From the NCBI GenBank assembly GCA_938008435.1, contig CALLKK010000021.1:1-64000 (forward strand): 64,000 bases of DNA, written 5' to 3'. The position numbers and the translations under genes were made by a program. Positions 50,908 to 60,090 of the stretch are shown piece after piece. The stretch's first letter is position 1, and the number at the start of each line of letters is the position of its first letter. Source of the DNA: an uncultured Steroidobacter sp. GTDB lineage: Bacteria > Pseudomonadota > Gammaproteobacteria > Steroidobacterales > Steroidobacteraceae. The notes under the pieces are model-generated. The model searched no databases. It worked only from the letters and a program-made list of their open reading frames with translations, and was not told where the DNA came from.

Positions 50908-52719
50908 ATGCGACGTAGAAGCGCTCGAGTCGCGTTGTTGCTGTGCGCCGCTCTCGGCAGCGGATGCATGCAACAGGAACGCGCGGTCACGGAACGTGAA
51001 TCGCCGGAAGCCTTCGTCGCACGCGTCAATCGCGAGCTCGCCGAACAAGAGCGCGAGTTTGCGGCGGCTGCCTGGACCTATGCGACGTACATCAATTGGG
51101 ACACGGAATTCCTCAACGCGCGGGCGAACGAGCGCTATCTAGAGTACTTCACGCGCACCGTCGAACAGGCGCAAGCCTTCGAGGGCAAGACGATGGATCC
51201 CGCCACGGCGCGCGCGCTCAAGCTCTTGAAGCTCGGTGTCGCGGCGCCGGCCCCTAAAGATCCGCAGAAGCGTGCGGAATTGGCGGCCGTCACCTCCAAG
51301 CTCGAAGGCATGTACGGCGCAGCGAAGTACTGCCCACAAGGTCCCGATTCGTGCAAAGACCAAACCGAGCTGACGCAGATCCTGGCCGAGAGCCGTGATT
51401 ACGATACGTTGCTCGATGCCTGGACCGGCTGGCATTCGACTGCACGGCCGATGCGGCCCGAGTACGTGAAATTCGTCGAGCTTGCGAACGAAGGCGCACG
51501 CGAGCTCGGCTTTGCCGATCTCGGCGTGATGTGGCGCTCGCAGTACGACATGTCGCCCGAGGAGTTCACGCAGGAGACGGCGCGGCTCTGGGATCAGGTC
51601 AAACCGCTCTACAGCGCGCTGCATTGTTACGTGCGCGACAAGCTGCAGAACGTCTACGGCAAAGCGCGCGTGCCCGACAACAAGCCGATCCCAGCGCATC
51701 TGCTCGGCAATATGTGGGCGCAACAATGGAGCGAGATCTATCCGCTCGTCGAGCCATATCCGGGCGTGCTCGACCTCGATGTCACCGCGGCGCTCAAGAA
51801 GCAGAACTACGACGCCGTGCGGATCACGCGCTCCGCCGAGAGCTTCTACGTTTCGCTCGGCTTCCCCAAGTTGCCCGACAGCTTCTGGGAACGCTCCATG
51901 CTGGTGAAGCCGCGCGATCGCGACGTGCAATGCCACGCGAGCGCCTGGCACATGGACGGCGGCGAAGACGTGCGCATCAAGCAATGCATCGAGCCGACGC
52001 AGGACGAGCTCATGACCGTCTACCACGAGCTCGGGCACGTCTATTACTACCTCATGTACAAAGACCAGCCGCACCTATTCCGCGGCGGCGCGCACGACGG
52101 CTTTCACGAGGCGATCGGCGATACCGTCAATCTCTCGATGACGCCGGCGTACCTGCATCGGATCGGCCTCATCGGCCCGGTCAAACCGAGCCGCGAGGCG
52201 ACGATCAATCAGCAGATGAAGCTCGCGCTCGACAAGATCGCCTTCCTGCCGTTCGGCAAGCTCATCGATGAATGGCGCTGGCAGGTGTTCTCGGGTGAAG
52301 TTAAGCCCGAGCGCTACAACGCCGCGTGGTGGGAGCTTCGCGAGAAGTATCAAGGCGTCGCGGCGCCCGTGCCGCGCAGCGAAGAGGACTTCGATCCCGG
52401 CGCGAAGTACCACATTCCGGCGAACACGCCGTACACGCGCTACTTCTTGTCGTACATTCTGCAGTTCCAGTTCCACCGCGCGTTGTGCGAAGCGGCCGGT
52501 CATCAAGGGCCGCTGCACGAGTGCTCGGTGTTCGGCAATGCCGAGGCCGGCCGGCGTTTCCGCGAGATGCTGGCGGCGGGCCAGAGCCAGCCGTGGCAGG
52601 ACACGCTGGAGAAGCTCACCGGCACGCGCACGATGGACGCTTCGGCGATCCTCGATTACTTCGCGCCGCTCACGAGCTGGCTGGAAGAACAGAACAAGGG
52701 CAAGGCGTGCGGCTGGTAG
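50908..52719 (+). CDS. M2 family zinc peptidyl-dipeptidase (ACE-like) lipoprotein
   Basis: Releases dipeptides from peptide C-termini. The 603-aa preprotein has a lipobox signal (LLLCAALGSGC), so it is probably anchored in the envelope. The zinc site is H373-E374-L-G-H377 with third ligand E401 in HEAIGD, the exact spacing of human ACE. Other conserved stretches are YVKFVELANEGARELGFADLG and YNAAWWELREKYQGV. CAGGAGA precedes the ATG. Its dipeptide products suit the POT transporter upstream and the OPT transporter downstream. Confidence 0.95.
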   Translation: MRRRSARVALLLCAALGSGCMQQERAVTERESPEAFVARVNRELAEQEREFAAAAWTYATYINWDTEFLNARANERYLEYFTRTVEQAQAFEGKTMDPATARALKLLKLGVAAPAPKDPQKRAELAAVTSKLEGMYGAAKYCPQGPDSCKDQTELTQILAESRDYDTLLDAWTGWHSTARPMRPEYVKFVELANEGARELGFADLGVMWRSQYDMSPEEFTQETARLWDQVKPLYSALHCYVRDKLQNVYGKARVPDNKPIPAHLLGNMWAQQWSEIYPLVEPYPGVLDLDVTAALKKQNYDAVRITRSAESFYVSLGFPKLPDSFWERSMLVKPRDRDVQCHASAWHMDGGEDVRIKQCIEPTQDELMTVYHELGHVYYYLMYKDQPHLFRGGAHDGFHEAIGDTVNLSMTPAYLHRIGLIGPVKPSREATINQQMKLALDKIAFLPFGKLIDEWRWQVFSGEVKPERYNAAWWELREKYQGVAAPVPRSEEDFDPGAKYHIPANTPYTRYFLSYILQFQFHRALCEAAGHQGPLHECSVFGNAEAGRRFREMLAAGQSQPWQDTLEKLTGTRTMDASAILDYFAPLTSWLEEQNKGKACGW

Positions 52720-52797
52720 CCGCACGCGCGCTCGACGAGCACGAGCTCGGGTAACAACCAGTAACAACAAACGGGTCGCTCGACTACGGGAACACGT

Positions 52798-54732
52798 ATG
52801 TCCACACCGCAACCTCCGCAGCTCTCGCTGCGCGCCGTCATCCTCGCCATCGTTCTGGCAACCGTGCTGGCCGCCGCCAACACCTATCTCGGGTTGTTCG
52901 CGGGTTTGACGATCGCAACGGCAATTCCGGCGGCCGTCCTTTCCATGGGCGTGCTGCGGCTCTTCGGTGGCGGACACATTCTCGAGAACAACATCGTGCA
53001 GACCGGTGCGTCGGCCGGCTCCTCCATCGCCGCCGGTGTGATCTTCACGATTCCGGCGCTCGTCATTCTCGATTACTGGGATAGCTTCAAGTACTCGTGG
53101 GTGTTGGCGATCGCGGGTCTCGGCGGTTTGCTCGGCGTGTTGTTCTCCGTGCCGCTGCGCCGCTCGATGATCGTCGAGAATCCGCTGCCGTTCCCGGAAG
53201 GCAAGGCCGCCGCCGAAGTGCTGAAGGCAGGCGAGAATCCCGGTCCGGGATTGAAGATTCTCGGCATGTCCGCCGGCATCGGCGGCTTGGTCAAGCTCGC
53301 CGCCGAAAGCGGTCTGCGCCTGATTCCCGACAATGCCGCAGGCGCGAGCTTCTTCGGCAAATATCTCGGCTACATGGGAACGGGCTTGTCGCCGGCGTTG
53401 CTCGGCGTCGGCTATATCGTCGGACTCAACATCGGCATCGTCGTCGTCTCCGGCAGCATCTTCGCCTACAACGTCGCGATTCCGTTCTATCACGCCTTCA
53501 TGCTCGACACCGATCCTGAAGTCGCAGCCAAGGTCGTCGGCGCGACGGCGGCGGAAGCGGCAGCCATCATTCGCGGCGATCGCATTCGCTATATCGGCGT
53601 CGGCACGATGTTGATCGGCGGCATCTGGACGCTGTTCTCGCTGCGCAACTCGCTGCTCGCGGGCATCAAGAGCGGTATCGCCGCCGCTCGCAAGGGCACC
53701 GGTGCCGTGGTGGCGGATACCGAGCGCGATCTGCCGATGAAATGGATGTTGATCTCGCTCGTGCTGTTCGTGTTGCCGCTGTTCGGCTTGTATCAGGCCA
53801 TCGTGCAGAGCTGGGCGGTGAGCCTGCCGATGACGATCATCATGATCGTGGCCGGCTTTCTGTTCGTGTCGGTGTCCGCTTATCTCGCCGGTTTGGTCGG
53901 CTCGTCGAACAATCCGGTGTCGGGCATCACCATTGCGACGATTCTGTTCGCATCGTTCGTCCTGATGCTGCTCTTGGGCCGGGACTCGCAGATCGGCGCC
54001 GTCGCGGCCATCATGATCGGTGCGGTGGTTTGCTGCGCAGCTGCGGTAGGCGGCGACAACCTGCAGGATCTCAAGGCCGGCTACATCGTCGGCGCCACGC
54101 CCTGGAAACAGCAGCTGATGCTCGGCATCGGCGCATTCTCCTGCGCTCTCGTCATGGCGCCGGTGCTCAATCTGCTCGCCGAGGCATACGGCATCGGCGA
54201 TCCGACGCGTCCAGGCTCCTTGCAAGCGCCGCAGGCCACGTTGATGGCCTCGGTTGCGAAAGGCTTGTTCGGCGGCAAGCTGCCGTGGGACATGATCGGT
54301 GCGGGTGCCGTGGTCGGCGCGATCGTGATTGCGATCGACAGCTGGCTGAAAGCGCGCAATTCGAGCTTCCGCGTGCCGGTGCTCGCGGCTGCGATCGGCA
54401 TCTATCTGCCGCTCGAGCTGATGGTGCCGATCTTCTTGGGCGGCTTACTCGCGCATTTCGTCGAGCGGCGTCACGGCATCGTCGGCACGCAGGACGATAC
54501 GGTGCGCGATCGCGTGCATCGGCCGGGCATTCTGTTCTCCGCGGGCTTGATCACCGGCGAAGCGCTGATGGGTATCGCGATTGCGCTAGCTATCGTGCTC
54601 AGCAAACGTGCCGATGTCCTCGCGCTGCCCGAAGCGTTCCACTTCGGTCAGGGCGTCGGGCTCATCGTGCTCGCGATCGTCGGCTACTGGCTCTATCGCG
54701 TCGGACAACGCGGGGCGTCGCAGCCGGTTTGA
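52798..54732 (+). CDS. OPT family oligopeptide transporter
   Basis: Large inner-membrane importer of oligopeptides (or metal-peptide chelates). The 644-aa protein has about sixteen membrane helices and bacterial OPT features: NTYLGLFAGLTIATAIPAAV at the start, NIVQTGASAGSSIAAGVIFT, GSSNNPVSGITI in the middle, and VVCCAAAVGGDNLQDLKAGY. It lies 78 bp after the M2 peptidase. Substrate cannot be told from sequence; the neighbourhood favours peptides. It ends 9 bp before a convergent gene. Confidence 0.93.
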   Translation: MSTPQPPQLSLRAVILAIVLATVLAAANTYLGLFAGLTIATAIPAAVLSMGVLRLFGGGHILENNIVQTGASAGSSIAAGVIFTIPALVILDYWDSFKYSWVLAIAGLGGLLGVLFSVPLRRSMIVENPLPFPEGKAAAEVLKAGENPGPGLKILGMSAGIGGLVKLAAESGLRLIPDNAAGASFFGKYLGYMGTGLSPALLGVGYIVGLNIGIVVVSGSIFAYNVAIPFYHAFMLDTDPEVAAKVVGATAAEAAAIIRGDRIRYIGVGTMLIGGIWTLFSLRNSLLAGIKSGIAAARKGTGAVVADTERDLPMKWMLISLVLFVLPLFGLYQAIVQSWAVSLPMTIIMIVAGFLFVSVSAYLAGLVGSSNNPVSGITIATILFASFVLMLLLGRDSQIGAVAAIMIGAVVCCAAAVGGDNLQDLKAGYIVGATPWKQQLMLGIGAFSCALVMAPVLNLLAEAYGIGDPTRPGSLQAPQATLMASVAKGLFGGKLPWDMIGAGAVVGAIVIAIDSWLKARNSSFRVPVLAAAIGIYLPLELMVPIFLGGLLAHFVERRHGIVGTQDDTVRDRVHRPGILFSAGLITGEALMGIAIALAIVLSKRADVLALPEAFHFGQGVGLIVLAIVGYWLYRVGQRGASQPV

Positions 54733-54741
54733 TCGGCACCG

Positions 54742-55113
54742 TCAGCGTAGCCGTATTACTTCGATCTTGCCCTTGTCGTTGAGCAGCCCTGAGGCTGCCC
54801 ACGACACGAGGCTGACGATGAGTGCTGCGCCGATGGCGGTCCAGAAGCCGCTGATCGAAAATCCAGGCAGCATCAACGCGACGAGCCCGAGCATGCCGGC
54901 ATTGATGACCAGCAAGAACAAGCCGAGCGTGATCAGCGTCAGGGGAAGGGTCAGGATGACCGCGATGGGACGGACGATGGCGTTGACGATGCCGAGCAGC
55001 ACCGCGGCGGCCAGCAACGTCACCGCGCTGTCGAATACGAGGCCCGAGAAAATCCTTGCGGCGAGCCACAGGCCCAATGCTGCAATCGCAGCGCGCAGAA
55101 AGAACGCCGTCAT
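54742..55113 (-). CDS. Phage holin family / four-helix small membrane protein
   Basis: The 123-aa product has four closely spaced membrane helices (FFLRAAIAALGLWLAARIFSG; AVLLGIVNAIVRPIAVI; LTLITLGLFLLVINAGMLGL; AAGLI-like last helix) and the family signature NAIVRPIAVILTLPLTLITLGLF. Proteins of this kind (Phage_holin_4_2) are widespread in chromosomes and have no proven lytic role; there are no phage genes nearby. It follows the diguanylate cyclase gene on the same strand after 134 bp. Confidence 0.85.
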   Translation of the reverse strand: MTAFFLRAAIAALGLWLAARIFSGLVFDSAVTLLAAAVLLGIVNAIVRPIAVILTLPLTLITLGLFLLVINAGMLGLVALMLPGFSISGFWTAIGAALIVSLVSWAASGLLNDKGKIEVIRLR

Positions 55114-55247
55114 GCGCGAGCTCCTCTGGGATCGATGCGATCCACGTTCAGCGACATGTTATTGAAACGCCCATCCGCGGCAAACATGGGGCCCGGCGCG
55201 TGAATTGCAACGTTGGCGCGGATCAGAGGAGTGCGCCGCTCGACGGC

Positions 55248-56279
55248 TCAAAGATCCGACGAATCGCCGTGCCGCTCGCGATCCTGCTGCATGCGTCGCT
55301 CGGCGAGGATCAGCAGCTCTTTCGCGGAGAGTCCATCGGCAGGAAAGCTCGCGACACCGACACTGACATTGGCACGTAGCAGCCGATTGGCAATTGAGAC
55401 GGTGCCGGCATACACGTTGTTGCGGATACGCTGAGCGATCGCGGCGCCGATGTCGGGCGAGGCCTGCAGACAGAGCACGACGAACTCATCGCCGCCCAAG
55501 CGGGCGACGACATCCGAGCCGCGTACCGAGCGCGCAATCGCCGACGCCACGGCGTTCAACATCATGTTGCCGGCGTCGTGGCCGAGCGTTTCGTTGACGC
55601 GCGCCAGGTTGTCGACGTCGACGATCAGGATCGAATAGCTGCGACCGAATCGTTCGGCCTTGCGATGTTCCTGCTGCAGCACGTGCTCGAACGTGCGCAG
55701 ATTCATGAGCCCCGTGAGCGCGTCCGAAACGGCCAGCGCACGAATGCGTTGCGTGGCCTCTTGCACGCTCTCGGTCAACGTCGCGAGGATCAGGCCGAGC
55801 GCCGCACCAGGTGCCAGCAGGCTCAGCAAGCGCATGCCGAACTCGGTGCTCCTGATGTCGAGCTGCGGTGTGACGGCCCCGAGCATTAGCACCAGTACTG
55901 CGAGCACGAGCGTTCCGATCATGACGACCCCAGCGCGAGTGAACGCAATACCGAGCGCCGCGAGCGGTACGACATCGAGCGCGAGCAATGCGCTGTGTGC
56001 GGCGCCGCTGGCCAATGCCAGCAGATTGATCATCGCGGTCATCGCCGCGATTTCGATGGCATGCGGCGCATGCGCGCGGCGACGCAATGCCGGCACCACG
56101 CGCACGAGAAGCAGCACGATCGCGGAGGTGGCGAGCGCACCGGCCGCAAGCAGCGGCCGCTCGACGAGATTCGGCGCAAAGGCAAACTGCAGGACGCCGA
56201 TCGACAGCACGACCAAGTGCAGACCGAGCAACGCACGCGTTGCCGTCGACGGTACTGCTGTCACTGAAGGGCCCGACAT
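55248..56279 (-). CDS. Membrane diguanylate cyclase (GGDEF)
   Basis: Synthesises c-di-GMP. The 343-aa protein has six predicted membrane helices in residues 15-170, with no recognised sensor family, and then a GGDEF domain. It has DALTGLMNLRTFE, intact GGDEF at 262-266, and an inhibitory I-site RGSD at 253-256, exactly five residues before GGDEF. So it should be active and product-inhibited. It is encoded downstream of the S41 protease, with a 68-bp gap. Confidence 0.92.
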   Translation of the reverse strand: MSGPSVTAVPSTATRALLGLHLVVLSIGVLQFAFAPNLVERPLLAAGALATSAIVLLLVRVVPALRRRAHAPHAIEIAAMTAMINLLALASGAAHSALLALDVVPLAALGIAFTRAGVVMIGTLVLAVLVLMLGAVTPQLDIRSTEFGMRLLSLLAPGAALGLILATLTESVQEATQRIRALAVSDALTGLMNLRTFEHVLQQEHRKAERFGRSYSILIVDVDNLARVNETLGHDAGNMMLNAVASAIARSVRGSDVVARLGGDEFVVLCLQASPDIGAAIAQRIRNNVYAGTVSIANRLLRANVSVGVASFPADGLSAKELLILAERRMQQDRERHGDSSDL

Positions 56280-56347
56280 GACGCTTGCAGTGTGCAGTCA
56301 GCGTGCGCTCACCAGAAGTCGGCGCGTAAGCACGGAGCCGACGCCGC

Positions 56348-57604
56348 TCAGTGCAAGCGGGATTGCTGTACGGCCGCGCCGGCGAGCACGTCCAGCGCGA
56401 CACGCAGCTCGTAATCGTGCGCCAGGCTGCCGTACAAGGCGCTCTCGGCGCCATGCGCGGCTTCGAGCTCTTCCGTCGCGATGGTACGGTCGGGGACGAT
56501 GCCCTTGTTGTGAATCGACTCGCCGGATGGCGTGAAATAGCGCGAGGTCGTGAGCTTGAGCGCCTGCCCGTTCGACAACGGCATGATGGTTTGCACCGAG
56601 CCTTTGCCGTAGGTTTTCTGTCCGACCAGCGTGGCGCGCCGATGATCGCGCAGCGCACCGGCTACGATCTCGGAAGCGGATGCCGAGCCTGCGTTCACCA
56701 GAACGACGATGGGCGCACCCGCCATGACGTCGCCGGGCGCCGCCTCCATGGCGAATTCCGCATCGGCCGCGCGGCCGACGGCGCTCACGATGAGCCCTTC
56801 ATCGAGGAAGAGATCGGCGACGCCGACCGCCGCTTCGAGCACGCCGCCCGGATTGTTGCGCAGATCGAGCACGAGCCCATCGAGCGTGCCAGCTTCCTTG
56901 CGCAGCGATTCGATCGCACGTTCGACGGCGCGCGGCGTGCGTTCGCTGAACTGCGAGATGCGCACATAACCGACGCGCCCCGGCAGCAGCGCCTTGCGCA
57001 CGCTTTGCACCTGCACGCTTTCGCGCTTGAGATGAAATTCGAGCGGCTCGGCCACGCCGTCGCGCTCGATCTCGAGCGTCACGGACGTGCCTACAACACC
57101 GCGCATTCGATCGATCGCATCGTCGAGCCGCTCGGGATCGACCGGCACGCGATCGATGGCGAGGATCCGATCGCCGGCTTTGATGCCGGCGCGCTCGGCC
57201 GGCGTACCTTCGATCGGCGTCACGACGCGTACGCTGCCGCGTTGGAGCGTGACTTCGATGCCGACGCCCGAATACTCTCCAGAGGTGCTGATGCGCACCT
57301 CGTCGAACTGCGCGCGATCCAGATATGCCGAATGCGGATCGAGATCGCTCAACATGCCGCGGATGGCGGCCTCGATGAGCTTCTGCTGGGAGACTTCATC
57401 GACGTACTCCGCGCGAATGCGCTCGAGCACTTCGGCAAACAGCTCTGCGTCCTCGAAAGGCAGTGCAGTTGCCGTTTTCGCATTCGCACGCTCGGGCGCC
57501 GTGCGTTCCGCTTTGACTGCCGGACCGACGGAGACGCCAAAGCCGAGCAGCATGCCTGCGGCAAGCGCCACGACGGAGCGGAACGAGGCTGACATTCGGG
57601 GCAT
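56348..57604 (-). CDS. S41 family C-terminal processing peptidase (CtpA-like)
   Basis: Periplasmic Ser-Lys protease with a PDZ domain, which in gammaproteobacteria trims cell-wall hydrolases and other envelope proteins. The 418-aa product has an N-terminal signal/anchor, a helical region, PDZ (GVGIEVTLQRGSVRV, AGIKAGDRILAID) and the catalytic domain with GSASASE (Ser309) and GKG (Lys334). The classical spacing of 25 is kept. ATG 57604 is preferred; an in-frame TTG lies two codons upstream. In the common envC-ctpA cluster the two genes are adjacent; here a c-di-GMP gene separates them. Confidence 0.93.
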   Translation of the reverse strand: MPRMSASFRSVVALAAGMLLGFGVSVGPAVKAERTAPERANAKTATALPFEDAELFAEVLERIRAEYVDEVSQQKLIEAAIRGMLSDLDPHSAYLDRAQFDEVRISTSGEYSGVGIEVTLQRGSVRVVTPIEGTPAERAGIKAGDRILAIDRVPVDPERLDDAIDRMRGVVGTSVTLEIERDGVAEPLEFHLKRESVQVQSVRKALLPGRVGYVRISQFSERTPRAVERAIESLRKEAGTLDGLVLDLRNNPGGVLEAAVGVADLFLDEGLIVSAVGRAADAEFAMEAAPGDVMAGAPIVVLVNAGSASASEIVAGALRDHRRATLVGQKTYGKGSVQTIMPLSNGQALKLTTSRYFTPSGESIHNKGIVPDRTIATEELEAAHGAESALYGSLAHDYELRVALDVLAGAAVQQSRLH

Positions 57605-57704
57605 GGGCAATGAAGACCAATGAATGCTGCCTGCTCAGAATAGAGCAGTCCCCGGGTGCATCCAATGCGGCGACGGCTGCAGAAAAACTCTGACGAGAAC
57701 TACG

Positions 57705-59990
57705 TCACAATCCGCCGAGCCGCGCCAGGCGCGGCCCTGACTTGCGCTCGCTGCCGGGAGCTGCGCGCAGCAGCTCTTGAAGCACGATTTCGAGCGGCCG
57801 CGGCCGGCCGATGGCGAAGCCTTGGCCGTAATCGACGCCGAGCTCCTCGACGGCAAACAGGATGGCCTCGCTCTCCACGCACTTCGCCGTGGTGGTGAGG
57901 TTCGTCTTCTGCGCCAGCTCGACGATGGCCTTGATCATCGCCGGCGAGCGATCGTTGCCCGCCGCAAGGCCGCGCACGAGCGCACCGTCTATCTTGAGGT
58001 GCGATACCGGCAAGGACTTGAGATAGCCGAGCGAGGACAGGCCGTGTCCGAAGTCATCGAGCGCAATGCCGTAGCCGAGATCCTTGAGCCGGCGAATCAA
58101 CATCTCGGCGCGCACGATGCTCGCGACTGCGGCTGACTCGGAAATCTCGAAGGACAGCAGCTGCGTCGGCAGCTCGTACTCGCGCAGCTTGCTCTCGAGA
58201 TAGTCCGCGAACGTTTCGTCGTCGAGCGACTGACCGCAGATATTGATCGCAAAATGCGCACCGAGCGCTTCGAGCGCCGGCGCTGCCGGCGAGAGCAGCT
58301 CGAGCACGTAGTGAACGACCCAGCGATCGATGCGCGATGCGAGCTGATGGCGCTCTGCGGCGGCGAGGAAGGTATCCGGGGCAATATCCTCGGCGCCTTG
58401 ATCGACCATGCGCAGCAGCAGCTCGAAATGACGTGCCGCCCCCTTCGTCGACAACTGCACGATCGGCTGCGCATCCATGCGGAAGCGATCGTTCTCGACC
58501 GCTTCGCGCAGGCTCTCGATGCTCGTGGCGTCGTCGTGGCGCTTCGGCGCTACGCGCACGCGCTGCGGTTGCGGCGGTTCCGGCTCGGTCGCCTGCTCGC
58601 ACGACCCATACGTCTCGACGCGCGCGCGCCCGCGCTCCTTCGCAGCCTTGCAAGCGCTTTCGGCAGCAGCAAGTGCGTGCGTCAAAGGCAGTTTCGTGTT
58701 CGGAACTGCCGCAACGCCGATGCTGACCGACAGGTCGATCTGCGCGCCGTCGTGCCGCAACGCGGTGTTCGCAACGGCGCGGCACAGCTCTTCGGCAAAA
58801 GCGCACGCCGATTCGAGCGCGGTGTGCGGCAAGAACACGGCGAAGCGATCGCCCGCAAGCCGCGCGCCGATACGGTCGGCGGATAGGCGCGCGCTCAATA
58901 CATCGGCGATGCGGCGAATCGCCTCATCGCCGACATGCATGCCGTGTTGCTCGTTGAGCACGTGCAGCCGATCGACGTCGAGATACGCAACGCAGTGCTG
59001 CGCATCCGCTGCGCCTGCCGCGAGCGTAGCGAGGGCGCGCTGCTCGAACGCAGGCCGCGTCAGCAGTCCTGTTGATGGGTCAAAAGAGTTCTGCAGCACG
59101 GAGGCAAGGCGCCGTGCCAGCATCTCCGCGATGCGCAGCTCGCGATTGGCGAAATCGGCCGCCGCTGCGGGTCGCACGAGCAGCAACAGGCCCTCGACCT
59201 CATGCGCGCCGTGGCGAATCGGGCAGGCAAGCAGCTTGCAAGCAAGCTGGCCAACGGGACTGTTTGCCGGCGCCTTGTTGAGCAGCAGGCTGCGGCGCTG
59301 GACCTGCGTCCACGCGAGCAGATTGCGCTGTGCGCTCTCGAGGCGCTCGCGCGTATTACGACCGAGCGCGTCGGACGCATACGTCTCGGCGATCTTCTTG
59401 TCGGGCACGAGCAGCGCGCCGTAGCTGCACTCGAGATGCGTCGCAACGTTGTGCAGCAAGTGCGCGAAATCCTGCTCGCCAGTCTCGTCACCCGCAGCAT
59501 CGCTACCGAGCAGCAGCGCGAGATCGCCGTCGCGTGCCGAAAGATCGCGGCGCAGATCGTCGATGTTGTACTGATGCGCGAGCTCGCGTCCCAGCACTTG
59601 GACGGCTGGGCGCAACAAGCCCTGCACCATCGTGAACGGTCGCGCGCCGTTGGGACCGTCCTGACACGAGATGGCGAGCGCGCCCAACAAAGTGTCGCGG
59701 TCGCGCAAGATGAAAACGTAGGAAGTCTCGCCGTCCCAGGTGCGCGCGAAACCGTCGCGCTCGTTGGGGTCGGTCAAACCTTGCTGAGCGGCGTTGAGCG
59801 CTTCTTCGACGAGCTGGGCGAGATTGTGACCGTCGTAGCCGTCCGAAAGCCAAAGCGGTACGGCCATACGGTCGTAGATGGCGATGCTGGCCGCCCGCGG
59901 CATCAGCATCTTGAAAAGCTGTCCGTACGGATCGAGCGACGTCGACAGGCTTTCCGCCTCTATCGTCTCCTCATCCGATGTACGCCCCAT
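57705..59990 (-). CDS. GAF-GGDEF-EAL protein with degenerate GGDEF
   Basis: A c-di-GMP-related multi-domain protein of 761 aa from ATG 59990 (AGGGG upstream; an ATG at 60032 would add 14 residues). Apparent order: N-terminal region, GAF-like domain (FAHLLHNVATHLECSYGALLV), GGDEF domain in which GGDEF reads AGDRF, and EAL domain. The cyclase motif is therefore lost. In the EAL domain FELLLR, NICGQ, ISES, DDFGHG and KIDG are kept, but the AEGVE motif reads AKCVE, so phosphodiesterase activity is doubtful. It may act as a GTP/c-di-GMP sensor or protein-binding platform. It lies between envC and the S41 protease, all on one strand. Confidence 0.88.
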   Translation of the reverse strand: MGRTSDEETIEAESLSTSLDPYGQLFKMLMPRAASIAIYDRMAVPLWLSDGYDGHNLAQLVEEALNAAQQGLTDPNERDGFARTWDGETSYVFILRDRDTLLGALAISCQDGPNGARPFTMVQGLLRPAVQVLGRELAHQYNIDDLRRDLSARDGDLALLLGSDAAGDETGEQDFAHLLHNVATHLECSYGALLVPDKKIAETYASDALGRNTRERLESAQRNLLAWTQVQRRSLLLNKAPANSPVGQLACKLLACPIRHGAHEVEGLLLLVRPAAAADFANRELRIAEMLARRLASVLQNSFDPSTGLLTRPAFEQRALATLAAGAADAQHCVAYLDVDRLHVLNEQHGMHVGDEAIRRIADVLSARLSADRIGARLAGDRFAVFLPHTALESACAFAEELCRAVANTALRHDGAQIDLSVSIGVAAVPNTKLPLTHALAAAESACKAAKERGRARVETYGSCEQATEPEPPQPQRVRVAPKRHDDATSIESLREAVENDRFRMDAQPIVQLSTKGAARHFELLLRMVDQGAEDIAPDTFLAAAERHQLASRIDRWVVHYVLELLSPAAPALEALGAHFAINICGQSLDDETFADYLESKLREYELPTQLLSFEISESAAVASIVRAEMLIRRLKDLGYGIALDDFGHGLSSLGYLKSLPVSHLKIDGALVRGLAAGNDRSPAMIKAIVELAQKTNLTTTAKCVESEAILFAVEELGVDYGQGFAIGRPRPLEIVLQELLRAAPGSERKSGPRLARLGGL

Positions 59991-60090
59991 GTCCCCTATC
60001 CGGTCGTAGTACCCCGAAGTAAGGCGAATCATGAATTTCCATGCGGGGAGCGTCCTTGAACTCGCCCGCAGTTTTGGCAGACCGGCGGTC

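Noticed and set aside
54742..55113. The holin-family gene as evidence of a prophage
   Set aside because: No other phage gene is nearby and this four-helix family is common in ordinary chromosomes.
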